Assembly: GCF_003583365.1 (NCBI RefSeq)
Contig: NZ_QXED01000001.1
Location: 806,001 to 870,000 of the forward strand
Reading direction: 5' to 3'
DNA length: 64,000 nt
From: Fibrisoma montanum
GTDB taxonomy: Bacteria; Bacteroidota; Bacteroidia; Cytophagales; Spirosomataceae
Of this stretch, positions 1 through 9,167 are shown in pieces. The notes beneath the pieces were generated by a model. It saw only the letters and a program-made list of their open reading frames with translations, was not told the DNA's origin and ran no database searches. Position 1 is the stretch's first letter; the number at the start of each line of letters is the position of its first letter. Made by a program: the position numbers and the translations under genes.

Positions 1-2
1 TC

Positions 3-128
3 AATGACGGCAGTTTTGCCATGACAGCTGAACTTGAAGGTACAGAACTTTTACTGCTGGAAGCGAAATGCAGTAAAGATGAGTTTGGACGTCCGGTTTG
101 CCCGATTAAGCCCAAACCAAAACCCTGA
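3..128 (+). CDS. 3' end of an unidentified gene upstream of pglZ
   Basis: An open frame enters from the left window edge and stops with TGA at 126-128. The visible 41 residues are acidic and then Lys/Pro-rich, ending in a PKPKP tail with two cysteines nearby. No family can be recognised from this piece. In BREX loci the gene before pglZ is often pglX or an accessory gene, but this tail does not by itself look like a methyltransferase C-terminus. It lies on the same strand as pglZ, about 100 bp before its probable ATG, so it may be in the same operon. The call rests only on reading-frame continuity and natural-looking composition. Confidence 0.45.
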   Translation, partial: NDGSFAMTAELEGTELLLLEAKCSKDEFGRPVCPIKPKPKP

Positions 129-233
129 TTCGCTTTCCCATAAAAACTTTTTTTTGCCGGTGATGTCCACGCCTTCGGGGTTCGTTTGAACACCTTTCCG
201 TATTTTTGGCATCTGTCAACACCGTATAGATTG

Positions 234-2549
234 ATGCCCGATTCCCTACTGCAACGTATTCTGAACGGCCTTCGGCTGGCCGAACAGCATAATGTAAATG
301 TAATGGTTCGGCCGGAGGTCATTCTCTGGCCCGACCCCGATCGGCAGTGGGAGCCCGTTATTGACCAGGTGCAGCAACACCGGCCCGGGCTGATACGGCT
401 GGGCCATTACGTCCCCCAGCAACTACAAGGCCCGGCCATCTACCTCAAGTGCTTAGTCGGCCGTACCTTACCTGAAGCTGATTGGCCAGCCGAGCAAATA
501 CCAGTGATTTACTTACCCGGCGTATCACGACAGATGCTCCGGCCTCAAAAGCCAGTTTCACCTGAACTGCGTCCGCTGGTTGAGTACCTGTACACCGGTA
601 CTGTCTGGTTACAGGAAAACGGTAAAGAGTGGACTGTACTGGCCCTGCTAACCAACGCTCAAAACGGCCTGGGCCTGCGCGTCGCTACCGACCATGCCAC
701 GCGCGAAACACTCACCAGTGCCTTACCTTCTCTCTTCCTGGAAGATCGTTCGGCTTACGACCGAACCATTATTGATGCTGATTTTCTATATGACCGGCTT
801 CTCCCCGATGTTGTGCCGGGCATACTGTCGTGGTTGAATGAAGGCGAGCCGTATTTAAATCAACTTCCGCCCGACAAACGTATTTTGTTCGCTAAAGTCT
901 GCCGAAGCCGCTACGGAGTCGAGCCGGTGAACGGTCAGATGGTCGAGGTCGCCCGGCAGTTAGGCGAACAACGGGGCAACTGGTCGGCAGTCTGGCAGTA
1001 CTATGCCAACGCCCCCCGTAAGTTTCCGGCTATTGCTCTTCTCCTGCAACAAGCTCTTCCCGACGGCAAACCCACCAACGGCACCGCTGAAAGCTGGCCG
1101 GTGGTCAATAAACTGGCCGAGGACGAGCTTCGTGTTCAACTCCTCACCCTACCCAGTCAGCCTGTCATGGCAGCGGTTGATCAATTAGCCACCCTCGCCC
1201 GCGACCATGCACACCGTCAGCGTTGGGTCTGGGCAGAGCTGGGTCAGGCTCCGCTGGCCACCGCCGTGCAACATCTCAGCCAGATGGCCGATGTCGCCAC
1301 GGCTCCTTTTCCGGCGCAAACCTTAGCCGATATGCAGGCGTATTATCGCCAAACCGGCCACCGGGCCGACCGCGCTATGCGGCAAGCCTTGGCCAGCGTA
1401 CGGAGCCTGTCCGACCGTGAGGCCGTCAATGGCATCATCAATGCTCTTTACCGGCCGTGGCTGGAAAACCTTGCGGTAAAATTTCAGGCGTTACTGGCAC
1501 AGGACGCCACTGCCTTGACAAACCCACCTGCCCACGCTGGCGCAGGAGACTTTGTCTTGTTTGTCGATGCGTTACGTTACGAACTGGCTGTTGACTTTGT
1601 TGAGCGCTTACGGGGAGCGGGTTACCGCGTTGAACTAACCGACGGTTGGTCGGCCCTGCCCAGCCTGACACCCACAGCGAAGCCTGCCGTTTCGCCCGTC
1701 GCCGAAGCCATTGATCCAAATAGTTCGTTCGAAGAGTTTAGACCGGCATTGGCGACATCCGGCAAGGCGCTGACAACAGCCAACTTCCGCACAGAGTTAA
1801 CGCGTCAGGGCTTTGCCTACGTAACGAATACCAGCACACTTCCGGCCGAGCAGCAGGGCTGGCAGGAGATTGGCGACATTGATCGCAAGGGGCATGAGGA
1901 AGGAGTCGACATGGTGCGCCGGGTTGATGAGTTATTCGACCAACTCCGCGAAACGCTGGATGGGATTTTAGCACGGGGTGTCCAACAGGTAACCCTGGTT
2001 ACGGACCACGGCTGGCTACTCTTGCCCGGTGGTCTGCCCAAAGCAGACTTACCAGCCCACCTTACCGAAACCCGCTGGGGCCGATGCGCCGTGGTTAAAG
2101 AAGGGGCCAAAACTAGCTTATTGCAGTTACCCTGGCGTTGGAACCCCAGTTTGTTTGTAGCCTACGCACCAGGTGTCTCGTTTTTCAAAGCCAACGAAGT
2201 ATACGCTCACGGCGGGTTGTCGCTTCAGGAGTGCTTTGTTCCAATGCTCCGAATTGAATCAGCCAACGCTCAGCCCGTAAAGCCCGCTCTAATTAGGGCA
2301 GTCCGTTGGGTGGGTATGCGTTGCGTAGTTGAGACCGAAAACGCCCGGGACGGTTATCGGCTGGATATGCGTACCAAACTGACGGATGCCAGTAGCAGCG
2401 TGGTTGTATCGGCTGAGTTACCCACCGTCCGTGCTAACAAAGGAAACATTTTTGTTGATGACGCTGAAGAAGGCAAGGCCGTGCAGCTTATCTTGCTGAA
2501 CGAAGCTGACCAGATCGTGGCCAAACAATTAACCACCGTGGGTGGCTAA
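234..2549 (+). CDS. pglZ: BREX phosphatase-domain protein PglZ (type B-like)
   Basis: PglZ is a core BREX protein of the alkaline-phosphatase superfamily. It acts with the PglX methyltransferase and the other Brx proteins to mark self DNA and block phage replication. The N-terminus carries the ILWPDPDRQWEPVI and GPAIYLKC segments that I associate with the type B PglZ of type 1 BREX systems. The phosphatase-like part shows FVDALRYE near residue 440 and LVTDHGW near residue 590, the expected metal-binding acidic and DHG motifs. A TTG at 186 is also in frame, but ATG 234 fits the family start better, giving 771 aa. The stop overlaps the GTG at the front of brxL by 8 bp, indicating translational coupling. 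The rest of the BREX locus must lie left of the window. Confidence 0.9.
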   Translation: MPDSLLQRILNGLRLAEQHNVNVMVRPEVILWPDPDRQWEPVIDQVQQHRPGLIRLGHYVPQQLQGPAIYLKCLVGRTLPEADWPAEQIPVIYLPGVSRQMLRPQKPVSPELRPLVEYLYTGTVWLQENGKEWTVLALLTNAQNGLGLRVATDHATRETLTSALPSLFLEDRSAYDRTIIDADFLYDRLLPDVVPGILSWLNEGEPYLNQLPPDKRILFAKVCRSRYGVEPVNGQMVEVARQLGEQRGNWSAVWQYYANAPRKFPAIALLLQQALPDGKPTNGTAESWPVVNKLAEDELRVQLLTLPSQPVMAAVDQLATLARDHAHRQRWVWAELGQAPLATAVQHLSQMADVATAPFPAQTLADMQAYYRQTGHRADRAMRQALASVRSLSDREAVNGIINALYRPWLENLAVKFQALLAQDATALTNPPAHAGAGDFVLFVDALRYELAVDFVERLRGAGYRVELTDGWSALPSLTPTAKPAVSPVAEAIDPNSSFEEFRPALATSGKALTTANFRTELTRQGFAYVTNTSTLPAEQQGWQEIGDIDRKGHEEGVDMVRRVDELFDQLRETLDGILARGVQQVTLVTDHGWLLLPGGLPKADLPAHLTETRWGRCAVVKEGAKTSLLQLPWRWNPSLFVAYAPGVSFFKANEVYAHGGLSLQECFVPMLRIESANAQPVKPALIRAVRWVGMRCVVETENARDGYRLDMRTKLTDASSSVVVSAELPTVRANKGNIFVDDAEEGKAVQLILLNEADQIVAKQLTTVGG

Positions 2550-2556
2550 TGTACTA

Positions 2557-4602
2557 ATGGAATTAGATTCAATTGACCAGATAGCGGCCCGTGCATTCGA
2601 GGGCTATATTGTTCGCAAAGATTTACTGGAGCCGTTTCGCAAAACGTACCCTATTCCAACCTACGTCATTGAGTTTCTGCTTGGCCGCTACTGCGCTACC
2701 ACCGACGAAACAGAAATGCAGCAGGGACTGGAAATTGTTCGGCGGCAATTGCAGGATCGTACTGTACGGCCGGGCGAGGAAGAGTACGTTAAGTCGAAAG
2801 CTCGTGAGAAAGGTTCTATCCGGCTCATTGATAACCTGACCGCCCGGCTCGACCCACGAACTGACAGCTACGTAGCCACGCTGCCAAGTTTAATGCTGAA
2901 TACGGTCCGGATTTCTCCAGAGTTGGTTAACGCCAATGATCGAATGCTTACAGGCGGCTTTTACGCCGAAGTCGAACTGACCTACGACGCTACAATTGCA
3001 CAGGAAAACGGTGGTCGTCCGTTCGGCATTGATAGTATTCGGCCTATTCAACTTTCTCAACGAAACGTACTGGCGATTCTATACAAAGGTCGTAGTCAAT
3101 TCACCTGGTCTGACTGGCGTGACTTCTTAATCCGCAGCGTCGGTTTTGAGCCAGCGACGTTAAGCGAACGGGCTAAGAATGTGCTGCTGGTGCGCATGAT
3201 CCCGTTTGTTGAACGCAATTACAACGCGGTTGAACTAGGGCCACGCGGCACAGGTAAATCACACCTTTACCAACAGTTGTCGCCTTACTCACATCTGGTA
3301 TCCGGTGGCAAAACAACCGTAGCCCGGATGTTCGTGAATATGGCTTCCGGCGAACGGGGTCTCGTGTGCAAATATGATGTTGTCTGTTTCGATGAAGTAT
3401 CTGGCGTGTCGTTCGATCAGAAAGACGGAGTCAACATCATGAAGGGTTACATGGAAAGTGGCGAGTTTAGCCGGGGCAAAGAGCCGATTCGAGCTGATGG
3501 AGGGATTGTCATGGTTGGTAACTTTGACGTAGATATAGAACATCAGCAGCGCATTAGTCATCTTTTTGGCCCCTTGCCTCCCGAAATGCGTGATGACACC
3601 GCCTTCATGGATCGCATTCATGCCTTTGTGCCTGGCTGGGATTTTCCTAAACTAAACCGCCACTACTTCACTACGCATTTTGGTCTGGTCAGCGACTTCC
3701 TGGCCGAAAGCTGGACCCGCTTGCGCGACGTCAGTCGTTTATCGAGCATTTTACCTCGATTAGATTTTGGTGGAGCACTGAGTGGACGTGACACTACAGC
3801 AATCCACAAGACAATGAACGGGCTACTCAAACTTATGCAACCTAATCCAGATGCCCACATTACGGACGAGGAGTTAGCCTGGGCGGTGCAAGTAGCGCTG
3901 GAATATCGTCGTAGGGTAAAGGAGCAGCAGAAGAGGATTGGGTCTGCTGAGTTTAGAAGCACTCATTTCAGTTACCGGCTTCTTCCTGAGGGAGTCGAAA
4001 CATTTGTAGCTACTCCTGAGCTACACAGTGAAACAACCATTGGAGAAGACCCACAACCACCTGGCTCAGTATGGACAATCAGCACTGGAACAGTTGATGA
4101 GCCTGCCGGACTGTTTAAAGTAGAATCAACCGTTGGACCGGGTAATGGCGTACGAATTTTAAACAAGCCCACTCCTCCTCCCTTTCAGGAAAGTGTTCGG
4201 TTTGCCGAGCAGAATCTATATAATCGAGCTAAGGAACTTATCGGCGACCGAGACCCACGTTCGCACGAATACTCTGTTCAACTTCGTGCGTTTGATTCCG
4301 CCCGCAGTGGAAGCAGTCTGGGGGTTGGTGTGCTGATAGCACTATGTAGTACCACGCTGGGACGTAGCGTTCGGGGCGGAATGGCTATTGTAGGGCAACT
4401 AAATCTGGGTGGATCAATTGATCCAGTCTATAATGCTATCACCATAGCCGAACTAGCTGTCGAAAAAGGTGCATCGACTTTACTATTTCCTCTTAACGCT
4501 CGCCGTCAATTGAATGACCTGTCAGACGAAATGATTACAAAGGTTAATATACAATATTATAATGATGTTCGGGATTGCCTAGTAAAAGCATTGGTTGAAT
4601 GA
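2557..4602 (+). CDS. brxL: BREX Lon-like AAA+ protein BrxL
   Basis: BrxL is the AAA+/Lon-related protein of type 1 BREX; homologues form DNA-binding ring assemblies and are required for phage restriction. Visible motifs are a Walker A (GPRGTGKS) near residue 230, a Walker B (VVCFDEVSG) near 280, and a C-terminal Lon-type protease domain with RSGSSLGVG (candidate catalytic Ser) near 585 and AVEKGAS (candidate Lys) near 635. The N-terminus (VRKDL, then FLLGRYCAT) matches the family. ATG 2557 gives 681 aa, normal for BrxL; a GTG at 2542 overlapping pglZ is an alternative start. It is the last gene of the locus, and only about 20 bp separate it from a yifB remnant. Confidence 0.92.
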   Translation: MELDSIDQIAARAFEGYIVRKDLLEPFRKTYPIPTYVIEFLLGRYCATTDETEMQQGLEIVRRQLQDRTVRPGEEEYVKSKAREKGSIRLIDNLTARLDPRTDSYVATLPSLMLNTVRISPELVNANDRMLTGGFYAEVELTYDATIAQENGGRPFGIDSIRPIQLSQRNVLAILYKGRSQFTWSDWRDFLIRSVGFEPATLSERAKNVLLVRMIPFVERNYNAVELGPRGTGKSHLYQQLSPYSHLVSGGKTTVARMFVNMASGERGLVCKYDVVCFDEVSGVSFDQKDGVNIMKGYMESGEFSRGKEPIRADGGIVMVGNFDVDIEHQQRISHLFGPLPPEMRDDTAFMDRIHAFVPGWDFPKLNRHYFTTHFGLVSDFLAESWTRLRDVSRLSSILPRLDFGGALSGRDTTAIHKTMNGLLKLMQPNPDAHITDEELAWAVQVALEYRRRVKEQQKRIGSAEFRSTHFSYRLLPEGVETFVATPELHSETTIGEDPQPPGSVWTISTGTVDEPAGLFKVESTVGPGNGVRILNKPTPPPFQESVRFAEQNLYNRAKELIGDRDPRSHEYSVQLRAFDSARSGSSLGVGVLIALCSTTLGRSVRGGMAIVGQLNLGGSIDPVYNAITIAELAVEKGASTLLFPLNARRQLNDLSDEMITKVNIQYYNDVRDCLVKALVE

Positions 4603-4620
4603 ACTCTACAAATATTTTAT

Positions 4621-4737
4621 TGGAGCAAAGTGTCGCGTACCATCGCCGATCTGGCCGGCACGGAGGAGATTCGCATCGAGCACCTCGCCGAAGCGATTCA
4701 GTACCGGAGCCTGGATCGGGAGAACTGGGCCGGATGA
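4621..4737 (+). pseudogene. yifB: C-terminal remnant of yifB/comM (Mg-chelatase-like ATPase)
   Basis: The frame reads [12 protein letters not shown], then [19 protein letters not shown] and TGA at 4735. This is the characteristic C-terminal end of the YifB/ComM family of AAA+ proteins, which act in branch migration during natural transformation. Only ~38 codons exist, with no start codon, and the family is normally about 510 aa. The remnant begins just after the brxL stop, so the BREX block appears to have replaced or split the gene. Whether the 5' part lies on the other side of the BREX locus cannot be seen here. Confidence 0.7.
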
Positions 4738-4830
4738 GTCGGATTACCGTTTTTACTACCGAAGAGTAAGCCGCTAAGCCGTTTGGTGCCAAAAACAGTT
4801 ATGTCTGAATAGTATTTGTTTCAGCTATTC

Positions 4831-5877
4831 ATGCAACTGACCATAACGCCCGAAAATCCAGTCGAGTGGTTTGCCCTAAAAGCCAATCTTGTCCCTGTTC
4901 CGCTGCTTCACGCTCAGATTATGCCGGTTGTGGCCAAGGCCGTGCTGGAAGCCTCCGATAAGGGTGTTTTCGAGGCAATGAAAGATAAACCTCAGTCGGT
5001 CGATGAACTGGCCGCTCACCTACAGTTACACCCCAAAGCCCTCGGGGAGCTGATGGGCCTGCTGACGGCGCTGGACTATTTCCACTACGAGAATGGGCGG
5101 TTTGCCCTGACGCGCATGGCCCGTCGGTTTGTACTCAAAGACGATGCGATGTCGGTACATGGCATGATGGTTTTCAACAACCGGGTTGTATGGGAGTGGA
5201 TGAGCCATCTGGGCGACTACCTGAAAACCGGCCAGGGCATTCAATACCACGAAACGCTTTCCAAGGAGCAGTGGGCGTACTACCAGCAGGCTATGGTGGC
5301 GGCTACGGGCACCGAAGCCCGGGAATTTGGCCGGCGCGCACCCGTACCTAAATCGGCAACGCGAATGCTCGATATTGGCGGTTCACACGGCCAGCATTCG
5401 GTTGTGCTGTGTCGGAAACTCCCGGCCTTGCGCTCAACCATCCTTGACTTACCTCCGGCCATTGAACAGTCGGCTCCGTTTCTGGCCCGGCAAGGCATGG
5501 GCGACCGCGTCGGCTACCAGCCCGGCAACGCCCTGACCGACGATTTCGGGACCGATCAGTTCGACATTGTGTTACTGTCCAGCCTGGCCCACCATTTTAC
5601 GCCGGAACAGAATCAACTCGTTACGAATAAAGTGGCGAAGGCCCTGCGCTCCGGTGGCGTATTCATCGTGAATGAGTTTATCCGGCCGGACATTACCACC
5701 AAACCGGACCTTGTCGGTAGCAGCACCGACCTTTTCTACGGACTGAGCAGCACCGCGGGAAACTACCTGATTGATGAGATTAAGCACTGGCAAACGGCCG
5801 CCGGACTTAAGCCGCACAAGGTTGTTCACTACCGGACCATCCCCAGCCGGGCCATGGTTGTCGCCAGAAAACCCTGA
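4831..5877 (+). CDS. class I SAM-dependent methyltransferase (O-methyltransferase family)
   Basis: The N-terminal ~100 residues form a winged-helix dimerisation-like part (SVDELAAHLQLHPKALGELM). A Rossmann methyltransferase domain follows, with motif I LDIGGSHGQHS near residue 180, an acidic second strand (ILDLPPAI) and a later FDIVLLSSLAHHF segment. This is the layout of the O-methyltransferase/hydroxyneurosporene methyltransferase family, and the substrate cannot be told. An in-frame TTG lies at 4816, but ATG 4831 is the better start and gives 348 aa. It is transcribed towards gmhA and has no obvious operon partner. It is the first intact gene after the BREX/yifB junction. Confidence 0.8.
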   Translation: MQLTITPENPVEWFALKANLVPVPLLHAQIMPVVAKAVLEASDKGVFEAMKDKPQSVDELAAHLQLHPKALGELMGLLTALDYFHYENGRFALTRMARRFVLKDDAMSVHGMMVFNNRVVWEWMSHLGDYLKTGQGIQYHETLSKEQWAYYQQAMVAATGTEAREFGRRAPVPKSATRMLDIGGSHGQHSVVLCRKLPALRSTILDLPPAIEQSAPFLARQGMGDRVGYQPGNALTDDFGTDQFDIVLLSSLAHHFTPEQNQLVTNKVAKALRSGGVFIVNEFIRPDITTKPDLVGSSTDLFYGLSSTAGNYLIDEIKHWQTAAGLKPHKVVHYRTIPSRAMVVARKP

Positions 5878-5880
5878 TGA

Positions 5881-6459
5881 TTACTGCCCGATCACCTGTT
5901 TCTCGATCAGCAAAATCAGCAGGTGAATGACCTTGATATGAATTTCCTGAATGCGGTCGGCGTACCCAAAATGCGGCACCCGGATCTCAACGTCGGCCTG
6001 GCCAGCCAGTTTACCGCCGTTCTTCCCGGTCAGCAGGACAATGGTCATGCCTTTCTGGCGGGCCGTTTCTACAGCCTGGATGACATTGGCCGAATTGCCG
6101 CTGGTGCTGATACCGAGCAGTACGTCGCCCGCGTTGCCGAGTCCTTCAACGAACCGGGAGAAGACATAATCATAACCGTAGTCGTTGCCGACGCAGGACA
6201 GGTGGCTTACGTCGGAGATGGCAATGGCTGCCAGTGACCGGCGATTTTCGCGGTATCGGCCCGATAGCTCCTCCGCAAAGTGCATAGCATCGCAGTGGGA
6301 GCCGCCGTTTCCGCACGAAATAATTTTATGACCGGTCTGCAGCGCGTCGGCCATGAGCCGGGCAGCCGCTTCGATGGCGGTAAGGTTAGCAGGATCGTTG
6401 ATGAATGTATCCAGAACCGACTGCGCTTCGGTCAGTTCCTGGCGTATGATGTCGAGCAT
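5881..6459 (-). CDS. gmhA: phosphoheptose isomerase (SIS domain)
   Basis: GmhA converts sedoheptulose 7-phosphate to D-glycero-manno-heptose 7-phosphate, the first step of ADP-heptose synthesis for lipopolysaccharide. The 192-aa length is typical. The SIS domain carries [16 protein letters not shown] and SGRYRENR, very close to the E. coli enzyme, including the His and Glu of the zinc site. [12 protein letters not shown] sugar-phosphate loop follows, and a late [12 protein letters not shown] segment supplies a C-terminal His. It ends only 3 bp from the convergent methyltransferase gene and has no adjacent heptose genes. Confidence 0.93.
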   Translation of the reverse strand: MLDIIRQELTEAQSVLDTFINDPANLTAIEAAARLMADALQTGHKIISCGNGGSHCDAMHFAEELSGRYRENRRSLAAIAISDVSHLSCVGNDYGYDYVFSRFVEGLGNAGDVLLGISTSGNSANVIQAVETARQKGMTIVLLTGKNGGKLAGQADVEIRVPHFGYADRIQEIHIKVIHLLILLIEKQVIGQ

Positions 6460-6561
6460 TTCTATGCGTTTTCAGTTTACGGTTTTCTGTCTGAAAAACC
6501 GTAGCGCCGGCAAAGTTGCCTACTTGGCCGCAATAACCATGAACCAAAACCCGAAAACTTT

Positions 6562-8322
6562 CTAAAAGACCGGACTGCGATAACCGAAATTCCAGCGCAG
6601 AGCCAGACTGGCCACCCGATTCACGTAGTCGTTCTCATTGAACTGACTATCCTGGAAACGGTACAGATACCGGCCCTCCACAAACACATTGTGACGAAAC
6701 ATATACGACACCCGTGCATCGGCATACGTTACCATGGTCGTGCGCCCCTGCCCTATGAAATTACCTTCTTGTCGAAACGCCTGCCGGTAGTCTTTCATAA
6801 CGTTTCCGCCGTAGTTACGGTTGGGGGGATCCGTACCAAACTTCATGATGCCAAACGTACCGTTGATGAACAGCTTTTTGTTCTGGTAGCGTACAACGCC
6901 AATGCCTTCAATAAAATTAGCGCCCAGTGGGTGAGCCAGGGGCTGGTTGTAGTGCGTATAGCTGGTCTGTCCGGTTTTGTGTGAGTACGTGTATGGACGA
7001 GCCAGATTCAATTCAGCCTGAAGGTCCAGATTGGGAATCGTTAAGGCATCGATGTATTTCAGGCCCGCCTGCAACGCAAACTTGTTAGTTACGGAACCTT
7101 GCCCTTTACGCAGACTATCGATCAGGAATTCGTCGAGTATGAACTGGCTGTAAAACTGAAAATGCGACAAGAAATTGGCCTTGAAATCAATGCCAATCAG
7201 TGCGTTATCGGCGCTGCCGCGGTATGACTCAACGTACCGATACAGGATGATCGGGTTCAGGTAGCTTAAATCCAGCCGGTCGCGGCTGAACACCTCGGCT
7301 TCGAACACCCCTACGTTAATATTCGGGGTTATGTTGATACTCAGGTGGTGCATGGCCGCAAACTTCTGCGGAATCAGCGAGTCGGCCGCTACGGGTCGCT
7401 CGGTATTCTGTAGCTGCGTGAACAGATTGGTATACTGAATATTACGTCCGATGCGGGTCGAAAACTTCAGGAACATATACGGAGCGCTATTGTCCGACAG
7501 CAGCATGGAGCGAAACCCATTGCCGATGAAGTTCCGGTCGTGCCCAAACTGGATGTTGATGACCTTTAAGGCATTGAACGTAATGTAGCCCCGGGCCGTC
7601 AGAAAGTCGGCTCCGGTTGTGCGATACTGCTTGGCTAATCCTTCGCCCGGAGCAAAGCCAACGCCCTGATCGGGACGGCGATAGAGTCGGGCGTAGTCGT
7701 CGACGTAGCGGGGGAAGATGGCCTGGTTATCCGCAAAAAACGTGTAAAAGCCCAGCCGTCGGCTGATCGATCCCCGCACTTCGAGCCCCCTCGTATTCAC
7801 AAACGGCTGCCCGTCTCGTTTAGGCTCGGTATCACTCAGTCCCGTTACCTGTTCGTTTCCCATCCCGAAATAAAACACCGGGTTCACGTGCAGATCGACA
7901 TCGGCATTCTGAAAATTATAAAAATCGGCTTTTTTGCGGTAAAAGTGTTTCAAAAACGGCCGACGGCTATCGCCGGGCGAAGGAGGAGGGAGTAAATGCT
8001 TGGTAAACGGATCGAGCGCCAGCGTATCGGCCGGCGAAGGTACCCACTCCCAACTGTCGTCGCGCAGGTAGTTGTAGTTGAAATAGTCCGTATCCGATAA
8101 GGGACGATCACCACTCTGAGCCAGGCTATCGGTCAGTTGGATAATGCTCTGCCGGCTATACGGTTTTATGGTGCTGTGAAACCCCTCCGCCCATCGGTTC
8201 CGCCGAATCTCGATCCGGTCGATCAGATGATAATAATCACTATTGAGGGGTGCAAACGGGCTTTGGGCCCAGGCCGGAAGTGCAAATACTATAAAACTGA
8301 AAACGTAAACTATTCTTCGCAT
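6562..8322 (-). CDS. capsule assembly Wzi / RemB-like outer-membrane beta-barrel protein
   Basis: The start chosen (ATG at 8322) gives a clean signal peptide, MRRIVYVFSFIVFALPAWAQ, and a 586-aa exported protein; a longer frame upstream has no signal sequence. The mature part begins with an SDYYHLIDRIEIRRNRW segment and continues with many alternating aromatic/polar strands and the end NFGYRSPVF with a terminal Phe, as expected of outer-membrane beta-barrels. The pattern resembles proteins annotated as Wzi capsule assembly or the gliding-motility protein RemB in Bacteroidota. The exact role is inferred. It is divergent from upp, with about 130 bp between the two starts. Confidence 0.7.
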   Translation of the reverse strand: MRRIVYVFSFIVFALPAWAQSPFAPLNSDYYHLIDRIEIRRNRWAEGFHSTIKPYSRQSIIQLTDSLAQSGDRPLSDTDYFNYNYLRDDSWEWVPSPADTLALDPFTKHLLPPPSPGDSRRPFLKHFYRKKADFYNFQNADVDLHVNPVFYFGMGNEQVTGLSDTEPKRDGQPFVNTRGLEVRGSISRRLGFYTFFADNQAIFPRYVDDYARLYRRPDQGVGFAPGEGLAKQYRTTGADFLTARGYITFNALKVINIQFGHDRNFIGNGFRSMLLSDNSAPYMFLKFSTRIGRNIQYTNLFTQLQNTERPVAADSLIPQKFAAMHHLSINITPNINVGVFEAEVFSRDRLDLSYLNPIILYRYVESYRGSADNALIGIDFKANFLSHFQFYSQFILDEFLIDSLRKGQGSVTNKFALQAGLKYIDALTIPNLDLQAELNLARPYTYSHKTGQTSYTHYNQPLAHPLGANFIEGIGVVRYQNKKLFINGTFGIMKFGTDPPNRNYGGNVMKDYRQAFRQEGNFIGQGRTTMVTYADARVSYMFRHNVFVEGRYLYRFQDSQFNENDYVNRVASLALRWNFGYRSPVF

Positions 8323-8451
8323 ATACGTTACCGGCTGATTCCTTTCACAACGTTCTTTTTCGCTATCGGCTCCATATGACCCACAAATTAGGTATTTGGT
8401 TTGGATATACGCCAGCCATGCGGCTAATTTACACCGAAAGACCGGGCCATC

Positions 8452-9099
8452 ATGTTTGTTTTTACGAAGCAACCTTCAATAGCGAATCAGTTTATTGCCG
8501 AATTACGCGACGTTTCGGTTCAGCAGGACCGGCTCCGTTTCCGCCGAAACCTGGAACGGTTAGGGGAATTAATGGCGTATGAAATATCAAAAACGCTACC
8601 CTACCACAACGTCAACGTTCCTACTCCACTCGGCGTATCTAAAACGCAATTACCGCGCCAACAGCCGGTTTTAGCGACAATTTTACGCGCTGGATTACCT
8701 TTTCATCAAGGGTTTACCAACTTTTTTGATCAGGCCGAAAATGCCTTTGCGGGGGCGTATCGGGGCTACGCACTTGGGTCGAACGACGAATTTGAGATTG
8801 CGATGGATTACATCAGCAGTCCGGATCTGAGCGGCAAAACGCTAATCCTGAGCGATCCGATGCTGGCGACGGGCCGTTCGCTCGAAAAAGTGTATCATGC
8901 GCTGCTTCGGTACGGTATTCCGGCACAGACCCACATCGCGGCCGTGCTGGCCAGTCCCGAAGGAATCGCCTATGTGCAGGAACGGCTCCCGCAGTGTCAC
9001 TTATGGCTGGGGGCTATTGACGATCACCTCAACGACCACTTTTATATTGTTCCCGGGCTCGGCGACGCGGGTGACCTGGCTTTCGGGCAGAAAGTATAA
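8452..9099 (+). CDS. upp: uracil phosphoribosyltransferase
   Basis: This enzyme joins uracil and PRPP to make UMP in pyrimidine salvage. The 215-aa sequence has the type I PRTase fold: ILRAGLPFHQG (flexible-loop region), the PRPP-binding LSDPMLATGRS near residue 140, and the uracil-binding C-terminal IVPGLGDAGDLAFG. All the key motifs are present. The protein is divergent from the Wzi/RemB-like gene and is followed by a strong hairpin shared with the convergent lolA-like gene. Confidence 0.95.
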   Translation: MFVFTKQPSIANQFIAELRDVSVQQDRLRFRRNLERLGELMAYEISKTLPYHNVNVPTPLGVSKTQLPRQQPVLATILRAGLPFHQGFTNFFDQAENAFAGAYRGYALGSNDEFEIAMDYISSPDLSGKTLILSDPMLATGRSLEKVYHALLRYGIPAQTHIAAVLASPEGIAYVQERLPQCHLWLGAIDDHLNDHFYIVPGLGDAGDLAFGQKV

Positions 9100-9105
9100 A
9101 CCAGC

Positions 9106-9160
9106 AAACGGTGCCGGGATACGCAGTTTGATACTACGTATCCCGGCACCGTTTTTTTCT
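9106..9160. terminator. bidirectional hairpin terminator
   Basis: A 17-bp inverted repeat (arms at 9107-9123 and 9137-9153) has a 13-nt loop and is followed by a T-rich run on the plus strand and A residues on the other side. It lies between the convergent upp and lolA-like genes. Confidence 0.85.
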
Positions 9161-9167
9161 TTTTTCC

